Origin: Pseudopyrenochaeta lycopersici
Lineage: Eukaryota; Ascomycota; Dothideomycetes; Pleosporales; Pseudopyrenochaetaceae
Assembly: GCA_003313425.1 (NCBI GenBank)
Contig: NHZP01000003.1
Location: 124,001-188,000, forward strand
DNA: 64,000 bases
Direction: 5' to 3'
The notes below the pieces were generated by a model, which saw only the letters and a program-made list of their open reading frames with translations, searched no databases and was not told the origin of the DNA. The translations under genes and the position numbers were made by a program. Below are positions 10,878 to 21,930 of the stretch, in pieces; position 1 is the stretch's first letter; each line of letters begins with the position of its first letter.

Positions 10878-12019
10878 ATGACGGACCTTGCAAACTATTA
10901 GGCCAAAGAATACAGCTGGAGGGATGTCGAGAAGAAAATCAACCAGATACAATGTACACTTTGCTACAACGGTTCCCGGTAACGGCAACTATACAGCTCC
11001 TATTCCTTTACATTTCGTCCACCAGCGGCCCAGCGACAGCGCAGCTACCCCGCTCCTCCTGCTATATGGTTGGTTGTCTACTTATCTTGAATGGTCCCAG
11101 GCTATTAAGCCTCTAACGCAAAGCGGCAATAAAACATTTCACGTTGTCGTTGTCGACTTACCAGGCTTCGGGTTCAGCCGCAGCGACTCAGCCAGGCCTA
11201 GGCCCACGAGAGATGGGCGTGGCTTTCGACGCACTGATGCAACAGCTGGGCTACGATATATACGGCATTGTCACAACTGATCTCGGTTGGGCAGTCGGCA
11301 TGTGGATGGTCCAAGATGTCCGCACAGCATCATCGGCCATTTCCCAGACTATTTCTTCGCACCAATTGAGAACTCTGACCTTGCCCGGCAAGCAAGGAAT
11401 GAGACCACAGATGAGGAGAATGAGTACATAGCATCCTCGAATGAATGGTTCTCGAAACATGCCGCGTATATCACAGCGCATACTCAAAAACACCAGCTGG
11501 TATCTTTACGTTGGACAGACAACTCTATTGGATTTTCTGTTTGGTTATGGGACCTTGAATACGCTAGTATCTATGGATATCCTTATAGCTACGGAGAGAT
11601 TATCACAGATACCATGATGACGTGGATTCAGCTACCGTATGGTAGTATTCGGGACTACCAACAGACACTAGAGGTCAGTAGGCTAATTCGGCTGCCCTCA
11701 GACCAATTCAACTAAAATTCGTCAATCTATAGCTCGTTCTCCTGTTTTCCAAGTCAGATGTGCCAGCCGGGGTCACTCAATGGGAGAATTCTCATGGGCC
11801 ATTTCCAGCCCTCGCCAAATTCAATTTAGCAGTAAGTCTCCTATTTACCGGATCGTCGTTATACAAACCTTAAAATATAGTCAGCCACTGTATTAGATTG
11901 AATGAACGACAAGTGTTGTCTACTTTAAACGATATGCGTTTGGAGGTCATTTTCCAATTATCAATTGTCCCATTTTGTGGGTCGAAGATGTGCGAAACTT
12001 CGTCTCCTGCTTATTGTAG
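10878..12019 (+). pseudogene. Epoxide hydrolase pseudogene, paralogue of the gene at 3.5-4.9 kb
   Basis: Three frames together reproduce the epoxide hydrolase: TTVPGNGNY, a nucleophile region TTDLGW, EIITDTMMTW, then exon-2-like DVPAGVTQWENS and exon-3-like GGHFPIINCP with the catalytic His kept. It is dead. TGG-to-TAG changes give stops at 10899 and 11894, and a third stop (TGA at 11903) stands where the intact copy has Arg. Frameshifts lie near 10950, 11190 and 11330. The oxyanion motif HGW has become YGW. The stops fit G:C-to-A:T transitions such as RIP makes in duplicates. Intron positions are shared with the intact copy, so it arose by DNA duplication rather than retroposition. A decayed N-terminus may reach back to about 10690. 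Confidence 0.85.
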
Positions 12020-12790
12020 AAAATGAAGCAGAAACAGAAGGCTATGAGAATGTTTCAAACATAACTGCCGAGCCCGTTGCATTGGCCTCAAAGTTTGACT
12101 CAGCTTTTATGCGCGTGACCCTAGTGAGACTCCGACGGCAGCGTTATTAACAAGAGCATCAAAGTCTAGTGGATACTTTGAATTAAGCAATTTATATAGA
12201 ATGACGAAAAGAGAGTATAGCGCAAAGTCATAACTGTCATATTTGATTTCGACCTCCTCAGCCGCTGTGAGAATCGCCTTCTCGCTTGCAACGCCAACTT
12301 AGCATAGTTCAACAGTGCCTAGCTGCCTCCGAGACTGAAGCTCGTCAACGGCGGCCTAGCCTTTTTCTATAGAACAGGCCCCTAGGAAAACATGTTTAAA
12401 ATCATCAGATAAGAGTTGCGATGCTAACTAGGAACCACTTTGTCCATTTCCTGTAAATTCAGTCTAATTGGTGTTTGTCATATCAGGACAGGTATGTTAC
12501 CGCCCGTGATTAAGACAAGTATCAGCCGCGTTGCAGCTATTGTTCCTTGCGATCAGTATGCTTTAAATGTTAATAGTACAAAGGTGCCAAGATCCGCCAG
12601 GCGTTCCTATTTCTTTTGCGATGTGCCTTTGGTCTGAATAATAGATGCGGTGTCACCATCCCGGGGCATTGGAACGTGATTGGTCCGCTTAGTGCACGAA
12701 CCGTTTCAAAGGACTCCGAAAGGGTTCTCTCGCAGTGCCACGGGTATGGAAACTGCACGTGATAATATAAGTTCGGTTCCCTTCCTTAGG
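12020..12790. other. Intergenic, no supported gene
   Basis: This stretch lies between the epoxide hydrolase pseudogene and the HET gene stop. No frame with a recognisable domain was seen on either strand. Confidence 0.5.
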
Positions 12791-15250
12791 CTACACCAAT
12801 TTAACTGAATGATATCTTCCTCTCCAATCTTCGACTAACTCTCCATACATGCACCCGTGGACATATGCCATTCCGATGAGCTTGAATGTGTCTGTCCCCG
12901 TTACTGACCGTAGGATAAATGGCATTAGTGCGCCGTCAATCAACCAGACTTCGTCTTCAGCTTGCAGGGAGAGTGGTCCTAGTCCAAAACGACCATTTTT
13001 AGTTTTGAGAAGCGTGCGGTTCGGGGATTGCCAGTTCCAGCCTTGTATGAATGCGACTTCACCCTGTTCCAGGTCGGAAACTGCTCTTAGCAGATCAAGG
13101 TTGGCTTCTCCGGGTTCTCTGGATGTTGCCAAAGCAACAAGTTCTTGGAACTTGCTTTGAATCTCTGGAAACTCTGCAATAGTTTTGAGAAAACGGCCTC
13201 GAAGGTCACGCATCGCTTTTGTTGTTGTGCTCAGGTGCAAGGAGCAGTTAAGAACAAAGTCGACAAATGAACTCGCCGTTACGGTCGGAAATACTTCAGT
13301 GCTTGACCTGTCCGCAGTAATTGTTCTCCATAAGACATCAGTTTTGGATTCCTCATAATCCGTGTCTAAGACAGCCCGAAGCCATAAGTCGATGAGCTTG
13401 GCTCTGCAGGTAGCGGGTCCTGTTTCGTTTTCTTCAACTAGACTAGGATCTGGCCTCAAAGATACGGCCTCAGCAATTAAATCAAAGCACACTCCGTTTA
13501 ATATCAGCGTGGTGCGATCTATATAGAGTAGTTCACATGAATTTGGCGGCCTGAGTGGCTTTAAGGAGGCATTATAAGGCGGTATCCCCCATCCAGGGTC
13601 CATCATGGACTGACCCTTGGAGCAAGTCAAGTCTGGAACCCAGCTGGGTAGGTCCAATTGCGGAGACTGCAGAGCAGCATCGCCAACATGGCTGACAATC
13701 CAGAAGTTTGGCAAGATCTCGACCATAACCTTGGTCATATCGGTGTAAGCGTGTTTTGCTGTATATGAAGCCTCGTAGCAGGGACGAATCCTCGGCTCTG
13801 TGCCATCAGGAAGAAAATGCTGAAGAAACCCAAGAATTGCGAACACCTTGTCTCGGGGATCGGAAGCAGCGCAATCTCGAATGTCGAGCAATAACAAGAA
13901 AATCTGAAAGTATGCCTTTTGTTCGTCATTCTCAAGCATGTTTAAAGGCAGCCTAAGACCTTTGAGAAATGCATCTAGACCCAGCACGTACATGGCTCCT
14001 TTAGCATCGTATTTCATTAACTGACGGTGCGGCTCACTGCGGTCCAAGGCGGTTGGGTCTCCATAGAATTCCCAAAGGTGTTGCGTCAAATTGGCCCTAG
14101 ATAGGAAGTCTGCAACTAGGGTCATGCCATTCCAATCAATCTTGTGTTGACCGCACAGAACGAGTCTTCCCTGGGCTGGAACAATTTCTTGAATCATCCA
14201 GGCGCGCCAAAACCACTTCGTCTGAAGAAAGAATGTCCCGTATGCGTGCCAGTTGAACTTTTGCCAAATCTCAACTTCAAGGCCCAGCTTCTGGCAGATC
14301 ACCTCTGTGCTGTCCCAAGCGACTCCCTCAACAGCTACGCCTGTAGTCTCATAGTAGTGTGCCAGTCTTGGTGCGAAATGTTTCTGAAGAAAAGCAAAAT
14401 CATCAATTTCGTCGATCCCCTCACCAAGCCATATCACCACACACTCGGCTTCCCTGTAGATGCTCGCCATCAATGGGATTTGGGCAGCTTTCTCGATAGT
14501 GTTTTCGGGATCTTGATTGATGCAAATCTGATCTACCCAGATCAAGAACTCATCATGTTCCACCTGCTCCCCGGCTTTAATCAGCCCTTTGTAGAGGTTC
14601 AAGCCAATTCTTATCCGCCAAGGGCCGTCTTCTGCCCCCCCTGAGCCCGGGTCTCCGATTATCCAGTCAACAAATGCATTGTGGTATTGTGCCTCGCATT
14701 CTGCGGTTTGAAGCGGCGCGCCCCACGTGTACGAGAGTGCGAGATATGTGACTGCATCCAGTGGCAGAGGAATTGTCTCGAGAGTGCACAATCGTTGCGA
14801 CACGCCATCGGTGCGGTTCCAGAGTGTGTCTCGCATTCGGATCACCCGGATGGAGCCTCCTAACTCTGGGAGTGGACACAATGCATATGAAAAGGGTGCA
14901 AGAATGGCCGGATCGATGGTCCTGTCGAGCGGAGGGAGGCCAAGCTGGGCTCCAAGCGAGGGACTTAGCCTACTGATCAAGTCGATGAGCTGTAGTTCTG
15001 TCAATCCTTCTGTAGGTAACACCACAATTTCTCTTTCCTCATCTACGTTGGTCGCTGTGGGTGGGAGTAATACGATTGTTTCGTCAGGAAGATCGGCATC
15101 TGGCCCTAGTCGGCCTAGCCCGACCTTGGACTCGGCCCGAAGTGCCTCATCGCTCCTTGCTCGCAGATGATGCAAAGCATCGCTAACGGGCGGCCCTGGC
15201 CGCGATGGAGAGGGCTGCGATAGTGATCTTGGACGAACCTTGTCACTCAT
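12791..15250 (-). CDS. HET-domain (heterokaryon incompatibility) protein
   Basis: This is an uninterrupted 819-residue frame. It opens with a Ser/Pro-rich disordered segment (SLSQPSPSRPGPPVS). A HET domain lies at roughly residues 165-330, shown by YLALSYTWG, EFLIWVDQICINQ and AAQIPLMASIYREAECVVIW, the conserved blocks of this family. The C-terminal part has no repeat or NLR-type domain that I recognise; this length and organisation are common in HET-6-like fungal proteins. Such proteins can trigger cell death on allorecognition, but which HET genes do so cannot be told from sequence. It is intact beside heavily decayed DNA and is followed upstream by the DUF3435 pseudogene on the same strand. 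Confidence 0.88.
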   Translation of the reverse strand: MSDKVRPRSLSQPSPSRPGPPVSDALHHLRARSDEALRAESKVGLGRLGPDADLPDETIVLLPPTATNVDEEREIVVLPTEGLTELQLIDLISRLSPSLGAQLGLPPLDRTIDPAILAPFSYALCPLPELGGSIRVIRMRDTLWNRTDGVSQRLCTLETIPLPLDAVTYLALSYTWGAPLQTAECEAQYHNAFVDWIIGDPGSGGAEDGPWRIRIGLNLYKGLIKAGEQVEHDEFLIWVDQICINQDPENTIEKAAQIPLMASIYREAECVVIWLGEGIDEIDDFAFLQKHFAPRLAHYYETTGVAVEGVAWDSTEVICQKLGLEVEIWQKFNWHAYGTFFLQTKWFWRAWMIQEIVPAQGRLVLCGQHKIDWNGMTLVADFLSRANLTQHLWEFYGDPTALDRSEPHRQLMKYDAKGAMYVLGLDAFLKGLRLPLNMLENDEQKAYFQIFLLLLDIRDCAASDPRDKVFAILGFLQHFLPDGTEPRIRPCYEASYTAKHAYTDMTKVMVEILPNFWIVSHVGDAALQSPQLDLPSWVPDLTCSKGQSMMDPGWGIPPYNASLKPLRPPNSCELLYIDRTTLILNGVCFDLIAEAVSLRPDPSLVEENETGPATCRAKLIDLWLRAVLDTDYEESKTDVLWRTITADRSSTEVFPTVTASSFVDFVLNCSLHLSTTTKAMRDLRGRFLKTIAEFPEIQSKFQELVALATSREPGEANLDLLRAVSDLEQGEVAFIQGWNWQSPNRTLLKTKNGRFGLGPLSLQAEDEVWLIDGALMPFILRSVTGTDTFKLIGMAYVHGCMYGELVEDWRGRYHSVKLV

Positions 15251-15402
15251 TCTGTGAGTGGTGTCGCAATTAGTGTTGCGTGTGATGTGTGAGCATGATA
15301 GTGGCTCCTATTGAGGCACTTGTTGAGTAATGGAAGCATGTTGCAGCTGAGGCCAAGGCGGAAGCTACCATGAACTGCGCCAGATTGGTTCAGCTCAGCC
15401 TT

Positions 15403-17408
15403 TTAAAGGGTTTTAGTTCGGGAAACGCTTTCTGTTGCCGTCGACTCGCGATGGAGAAAAGACATTGATGCCCAGTCAAGCGAGAAGCTCGATGATGGAG
15501 TGTTTAAATAGACTAAATAGAGGCCACGACGTTCAAGGTCAGGCTCAGGCATTATGAACCGGCAAGGATTCAAGATTTTGTCGTGGTACATCAGGGGACC
15601 TTCTGGCCGATATGACTGTGCCTTCTGCCGTTTGTAAAGAGCCTCGTCCATCAAGCCACTTTTCTTCTGTTGCAGCTTCCAAATACCTTCTTTCGACCCT
15701 TCCTTTTGCTGATCTCGCAAGGCCTTAACCTCCCATTGAAGCGCAACATATTCTTAAACTCTTTTCCCAGTTGTACTTATCTTCAGCGGGACGTCGCTAG
15801 GCGAGATTTGTTATGTAAGGCACGCTTATCTTAAGGAAAGCGCTACTCACATCTTTTCTCCTCTTATTTCCAAGAAAGATGTTTTGGCTGTCGAGACGGT
15901 TTTCGTTTGATTGGTAGCTTTCACCGTATGTACTCTGGTTCTCATGGGCTGCAGCCCGCATTGGGTTGGTTTCGGAGTATGTTTGTCTATGAGAAGATGC
16001 ATTAGCAACGTTGCAAAGGGCCAGGAAATCTGATACCTGTACCTATGAAGAACATAGTATCCAATCTTCAGTCGTATATAGTTTGCGGCTCCAGGAAATT
16101 AGTATGAATGCCCACGTCCATAAATCTCTTTTGAAAAGCACTTGCTGTTTCGATAGATCTGATTCGCACCAGAGTAGAAGACATGCTTAAGTAGATACTC
16201 TCTCCCTAGCATATAGAACGGTTTGGCACCGTTTGGAGGCACGATACCTAATAGGTCTTCGAAAGTGCGGTAGTCCCGGAATAATCCCTCTCTCCGAAGC
16301 CTTGCTATAGAAAAGAGGAGTGGATTAGTAAACAGTTGTGCTTCTTTACAACCTTCTGCAGTAGGCTTCTTCGGCCTATTAAAAACTTAACTTGTAAACC
16401 TCTCGACTGTAGCCTTCCATTCGTGAATCTTTTTTGCTTTGGGCAACTCTAGGAAGGTTCTCCGCGTCTTCGTTCGCTAAATAGCAAATTTAGGATTCCC
16501 ATATTTGCTTCAGAAGCATATGAAAATCACCTCCTGCTCCAAATGTAGCGATTAGTACACTGGTCCAACTCCGAAGCTTCAGTAACTCACTTTGAATTCA
16601 ACCCGAGGCCGCTGTAACTTCGGCAAGTTGATTGAATGTAGTCCGCAATGGGCGCCAAAGATAAAGCATCTGCTAAGAACAAGTCCCAGCCGTTCTGCTT
16701 CCTTGCGGCGCTGTTATATACATTCTAGTCACTATCCTGGTAATGATTTACAAAGCTTGTGAAATGGCTACTATCAGCATATCTTCGTAGTTTCTTTTCT
16801 GTTAGCAATTTGAGTTCTTCCGTTAGCTCAGTGTAGATATACTGCATAGATTCAGCCTGTTAGTCTAAGGACGGTGGCCTTTACGCTGACGTTTGTTACA
16901 GTCTCAACAAATCCTGCTGTATTGGCTCATGAAATCGCTTCCATCCGGCCGTGAATCATTTCAATAGTTTCGGATAGTCTCTACGCACGCATTCAAACAC
17001 ATCCTTCCGTCGATGACAGGCCCCATTACCCAGAACAAATTGTTTGAAAGCCTTTACATCATAGGCTGTAAAGCGACGGCGATCAGGATACTTTTCATGC
17101 TCCAATTCAACAAACCTATTCCAATAGTTTCGAACTACCAGTCCAGGACAGATATGTTCTAACCGCTCCCATTCGTCTATGTTGTCTTGCTAAGATTTCA
17201 GTGTCAAATCTGCAAGTGGTTTGAGAATCCGCTGCCCATTGACAGAGGAAGGCAACGTCGAGTCACCTCTCTCCTCCACTGAACGAATGATGTCACCCCT
17301 AGCCCTTGGCATTGTGAGGAGACGCGGAAAGGGTGGGAATGAAGAGTGAGGCAGGAGAACATAGGAAAGAGACGCGGTGAAATAGGCCGCTGCCGCACTC
17401 GACATCAT
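15403..17408 (-). pseudogene. DUF3435 / tyrosine-recombinase-like (FluG-domain) pseudogene
   Basis: Read from 17408 leftwards, fragments in several frames follow the family order. They are VVRNYWNRFVELEHEKY (N-terminal), YTELTEELKLLTEKKLRRYA, ADYIQSTCRSYSGLGL (family: GEYIESTCRxGSGRGL), GLFRDYRTFEDLLGIVPP, LEPQTIYD (family: the PTIHDFR block before the catalytic Arg), STYGESYQSN with the catalytic-Tyr block, DSQNIFLGNKRRKD, and a charged coiled C-terminus from about 15750 (WEVKALRDQQKEGSKEG). Many stops interrupt it (first TAG at 17192-17190) and it needs frameshifts, so it is not functional. DUF3435 proteins include the captain recombinases of Starship elements, but assignment to a true captain clade needs a tree. 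No element ends were found. Confidence 0.75.
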
Positions 17409-17725
17409 GTCAATAGTATAGCATGAGGATTCAAAGGTTTATCGCTCAGACTTCAAGAGCAGCCTGTCCGAATTTCCCAGTTTTGGGCCATCCTACGAAG
17501 TGGCCCAGAAATGGGTCACTGCGACCACTTCCGCGAAGATACCCATTTCTTGGCCTCATCGCCAGCTCGCCCTGGAACTACAGTTCGGGTAGAGCTGAAA
17601 CAGATTTTTGAAAAAGATAATACTTATATTCTCTGAAATAGGTGCAGCTAACGGAGCTGCGTGTTGCGCAATTTTGACCAAATCTGGTAGTGGCGCGGAT
17701 GCAGTCGGAACTCAGCGACAGTACA

Positions 17726-18076
17726 CATAGTGTGCCGTTGCACAGGGTACTTGGGCAATAAGGTGATAACGGATTTCCTTTGTCAGCGAGACTTGGAAAT
17801 GCGAGAGATCTCATCATCATGCACCACACATCACGACAATTCACTTCAAAACCTGAAGTTTTGTGAGATAGCTAGTGCATTAGCTACATCAATTCAACAA
17901 GATTTAAGACTATTTTGCTTGTTACTTTTAATCAGACTCCATACTTACCTTCGTTTCTAGCAGGCTACATAGGCAGGACTGCTCCTGTCGTTCACGCACA
18001 TTCGATTCTATCGTTACCTCTCGTTCACAACACCAGAACTGCGGGATTGTGCCGAACCACCTTATTAACTCCACAA
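17726..18076 (+). repeat. Copy A of a 350-380 bp non-coding dispersed element
   Basis: This stretch runs from CATAGTGTGCCGTTGCAC to CTCCACAA and is repeated in inverse orientation at 22532-22909 with substitutions and small indels. It has no coding capacity or obvious terminal inverted repeats. No target duplication is visible around this copy, although ATAG flanks the inner TGTG...CACA on both sides in both copies. Confidence 0.75.
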
Positions 18077-18897
18077 TAGCTATTCAAGCTTCTGCAGCAC
18101 AGCGTGCAGGCATGTCTGGAGCCTTTCTTCACCAGACTCAATTTCTTCAGCCTTGCAGGGCCTTCCAGTTAGGGCGAGTAGTACAATAAAGGGAAGGGAT
18201 CTACTAGAAATTAGGTAGGCTACAGTGAGAACCCTAAAGCTCTGGAGCGTCTAATTCGCATATCTTGGATGTGATTAGAATTTCGCAAAAAAAAAAAGTT
18301 TGTTATGCCTACTATTCTTCCTGACCCGCTCTATCGTGTCGCTACGAAAGAATTGGGGAATACCTTGAGTAACGTGGAAGCGGCTTCAGCGGTATCGCAC
18401 AATGACGAATTTTGTGAAGAAGCAGACGCTGCTGGGACGAACTTTTCAGAGCCTTATTGGCATATGCACCGATCATGGATATCGCGAAGTTAAATTGCTC
18501 GCTCTCGTTCTTCGAATGCGAGACGGTTCGTGGCGACCATGACGCGTTCCGCGGAAGCTATCCGCAGAAACCAGTGTCGTGAACGCCACCCGGAATTCCC
18601 CAGACGCCACATCCCTTCAGCTGAATTGGAAGTTGCCGTATGCTACTGTAGTGATCCAGCTCCAGAGACGATGCATACCTGTGCACCAGATGTTGCGCGT
18701 CCTCGCACTATCCAAGCCGTTGGTCGCAGCCCTAATGCTTTGTAATAAACGCCACAATCGTTCCGCGAAGCCAATAGGACCGAGAGCCAGGGGAAGCCAG
18801 GCCCTGGATCACCGATGAAGCACCCTGCATTTCAGATGGAAAGCCGTTCAGGAAAGTTCCCAATTCTGGCCTCGTAATGGAGATAATGTAGAAGAAA
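18077..18897. other. Left flank of the Harbinger element, no supported gene
   Basis: It contains a run of about 12 A near 18286 and short open frames with no family signature. The GC content is higher than in the repeats, so this may be decayed genic DNA, but I recognise nothing. Confidence 0.4.
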
Positions 18898-18900
18898 TAA

Positions 18901-18930
18901 GGGCCTGTTCTCTTAACCGGAGCCTCCGGT
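18901..18930 (+). repeat. Left terminal inverted repeat of Harbinger
   Basis: The first 14 bases GGGCCTGTTCTCTT and the later block CCGGAGCCTCCGGT match the right end in inverse orientation. TAA precedes it. Confidence 0.88.
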
Positions 18931-19099
18931 TTCAGTTGAGGCAGGTTGTGGTTAGCGCAATAAAACCTAGCGCCCGCCACAAGCTTGTACGAATTTGGAT
19001 GGAACCGAAACCTGCGTTCTGCACCGGTTTCAACTGGTTTGATTCCTACTAACTTCATTATAGTTTACAAACAAACTACTACTTTATCCCCTTCTCTGT

Positions 19100-20316
19100 A
19101 TGGCCACCCCGCAGCTAAATACAGTGCTACGGCAAATCGCTGAGCAGTCGCTGACTGCGTCTCCCTCACTAGGCCCAACTGTTATAACCTTCGCGAGCTC
19201 ATCGTCGCCTGCGCCGCCGTCGCTATCGTTGAAATCGCGATCTTAAAGGCTTGGTGGAGCGCCGCGGTTGCTATGGGATACTCAGATGGAAGAGACTCTA
19301 TTAGAGGCTCTAATAACTGCAGTTAACGAGCGTAGCCTACGGGCTGACAGCGGGTACAAAAAAGAGGCTTAGGAATACGTTAAAAGCGAGGTATCTCGTG
19401 TCGCTGGTCCATCTAAGGCTATCACAATTATTAGCTGTAAACATAAGCACGATAGCTTTAAAAAGGACTTCAAGGCTTAGTTAGAGCTTACTTACTAGTT
19501 AGGTTTTAGCGTTGACGATTAAGGTTTTGTTACTAGAGACCTAGCAGCGCTGAACTCGTATTTTACTGCTTATCTAGAGGCCCGCTAGTTTTAATTAAAG
19601 CCTCTTAAATATAGAGAGAGTCTCCGCTAATTGTTTAGCTCAGTATTAGCGACTAGGGAGTCGGCGATGTTAGTCAAAGATCTAATCTATCTAACTACCT
19701 TAATTAAGCGAGACGCGTTAATAGAGTAGAGTAAGGCTATTGTAACTCCGCGTAAGCGTTCTGCTTTAAGCTTAGTTAATAGTTTAATAAAGTTATTAAA
19801 GAGAGGGACTGCGTCTAATTATTTTAGGCATAAGCTTAGTAGACTTATAGAGCAACTCTAAGCCCTTGTTACCACGATAGAGAAGGACTACTAGCACGAC
19901 GCTATTAGTATCTTTTAACTCTAGTACTAGGTCCTTAACCCTGCGCTGCAGCTAGCTATTATTGCGTCCTTTAAAAAAGAGTATACTGTAAAAGCTTTCT
20001 GTGTAATAAGGCTAGAAATAAGGCGGAAATAGGTCTGTTAAGAGTTATTAAATTGTAGGGAATTTATAATAGAAAGAGACCTTAGCGCTAAGGAGTTTGA
20101 TAAGGTAATAAATAGTATAGATTGGTTTAGAGAGGGCGATTTAGTGTTAAAGGTAGGAGGAGTTGATAGTATAGTTAAGGTTAAAATTAAGTAAATCTTA
20201 GTAGGGTAGCTGCCTAGTAAACAGCAGTTATTACTATAGTAGAACGAGATAGTTTACTACCTAGTTAGTAGAGACGACTAAACTACCTATAGTTTGTTAG
20301 TACTTTATATAGAGCG
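19100..20316 (+). pseudogene. Harbinger accessory Myb/SANT-like protein relic
   Basis: It starts MATPQLNTVLRQIAEQ and is followed by a Myb/SANT-like DNA-binding segment (WDTQMEETLLEALITAV, ADSGYKKEA, KHKHDSFKKDFKA), then a decayed tail truncated by the Gypsy insertion at 20317. TAG stops stand where Trp is expected (for example after KKEA and after DFKA). Such proteins are encoded beside the transposase in PIF/Harbinger elements and help it bind the element ends. Confidence 0.7.
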
Positions 20317-20964
20317 TGTTAGGATCTGGAATCCTAGACACGGAGGGAGAGCCTTAGGTGCTGACAGCCAGTCAGGAAGCGCCAGTATTCCACTCTGCTA
20401 CATGTTACGTAACTGCTCGCTCTGCCAAGGACGAGCGCTCGCAGCGCTCGCAGCGAGCGCGACGAGCGCGTTATGTATATAGATCACTACAATAAACCCT
20501 TATAGCTTATTATGTTTAACTTAATATTATACTCTATAGTATAGTGATAGTAATACTAATTATTCTTAACCCTTAGTACTCTTTACAGAAGCGCCCTCTT
20601 ACTGTCTTAGTACTAAACCTGTAATGGGCTGCGCCCTTTAAGCAGGAGAGGCTTCGCTACTATCGCACGGGGAAAGAACTCCTTAATCTCCTCTGCCCCC
20701 TTTTCTTATTAGCTCGTACAAGTTAGCAGCCAGAGGAGCACGTTCCTCTTCGCTCGTACGAACATATATATATATCCTCTAAGGATACCTGTAACCTCTT
20801 CTCTATCTTTCTCCTTCTGTAGTATAGGACAAATGCACACTCGTTAGTCAGGCCTCTTCGCCCATAACAAAACCCCTTTCTATCTAGTCCCTCACTCTAT
20901 CCTAGAGAACTAACCTTATAATCTTATTAGCTATCCTTACTAATAGCTTCTAAGATTCTTCACA
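20317..20964 (+). repeat. 5' LTR of the Gypsy element, interrupted by a solo LTR
   Basis: It matches the 3' LTR (27513-27905) except for a 250-bp insertion with its 5-bp duplication. A GC-rich block of overlapping GAGCG/CGCTC units at about 20431-20470 is shared by both LTRs. Confidence 0.9.
20620..20869 (+). mobile_element. 250-bp solo LTR inserted in the Gypsy 5' LTR
   Basis: It starts TGTAATGGGC and ends CATAACA, has short terminal inverse symmetry, and is flanked by AAACC at 20615-20619 and 20870-20874. The undisturbed 3' LTR shows the empty site. An inverse-oriented, nearly identical copy lies at 40849-41098. Confidence 0.88.
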
Positions 20965-21930
20965 CTTTAAATACCCTTAAGATAAGTAACACTTATATAG
21001 AAAACGCGGCCTACTATACTACTAGGCTAGGCAACGCTGTTGCTAAACTAGACCTCTTCTATAGAGATTAGTTTAAGCTTAAAGAATAGTTACTCTAGTT
21101 TAACCTGTTCTTTAAGTTTAATACAACTACTATAGACAACAACGACTAAGTAGTACTTATAATAAGCTACATAAGGGGCGAAGCTGCTAAATAGGTGAAG
21201 CCTTACCTAGTTAAGTACTTAGCTGAAGGAACTAAACTAAAGGAGCTAATTAAGATGTTTGAAGATACAGGAGAATTTAAGACACGTATGCGATAAGCAT
21301 TTAGATTACTAAACGAAATAACTATCGCGGAACGCAAAATCTAAAACATGCGACAAACTTAGTCTGTAGCTAATTACGCTAACAAGTTTTTAGAGTATAC
21401 TAGACAAACTAATTAGAACAAAGACACCCTAAAAACTATATATAAATAAGGCTTAAAAGTAGACGTTTAAACTAAACTAATGCGCTCTAGTATAGGCATT
21501 AACACGCTAGATAACCTAATTAACGAAACTATCTAACTAGATGTAGAGCTCTACAAGCTCTGTATGTAACTTAGAAGATAACTACTAGGATAAATAAAAG
21601 AAGATAAGAAACCTTAGAAGGATTATTATAATAAGCTAAATAATAGTTGCCTATAGTACTAGTATTAGCTACAGGGAGTGCCTAGACAGTATATGTCTAG
21701 GGGTCCTAAGGTAATATATCTAGATAACCTTAACAAGGAAAAGTTAGGTAAGGGTAAGAAGAAAAAAGAAATAACTTACTTTAACTATAATAAGAAAGGC
21801 TATATAGCTAAGGACTATAGATAAAAGAATAAGGTAACCCTCTAGATTAATATGTTAGCTGTAAAAGAAGAAAACAGCGACAACGAAATATAGGAAGTTG
21901 TCGCAACTTAAGAGGAAGAGACCTAAGATA
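20965..21930 (+). pseudogene. Gypsy gag relic
   Basis: This is a stop-riddled frame following the 5' LTR. Near its end (21777-21818) a zinc knuckle is recognisable only by spacing: YFNYNKKGYIAKDY has Tyr at all four positions of the CX2CX4HX4C motif, as expected if TGY and CAY codons became TAY. It cannot bind zinc. Confidence 0.7.

Noticed and set aside
15403..15720. 105-codon minus-strand open frame as a separate gene
   Set aside because: It has no ATG at its head and continues the C-terminal coiled region of the DUF3435 relic.
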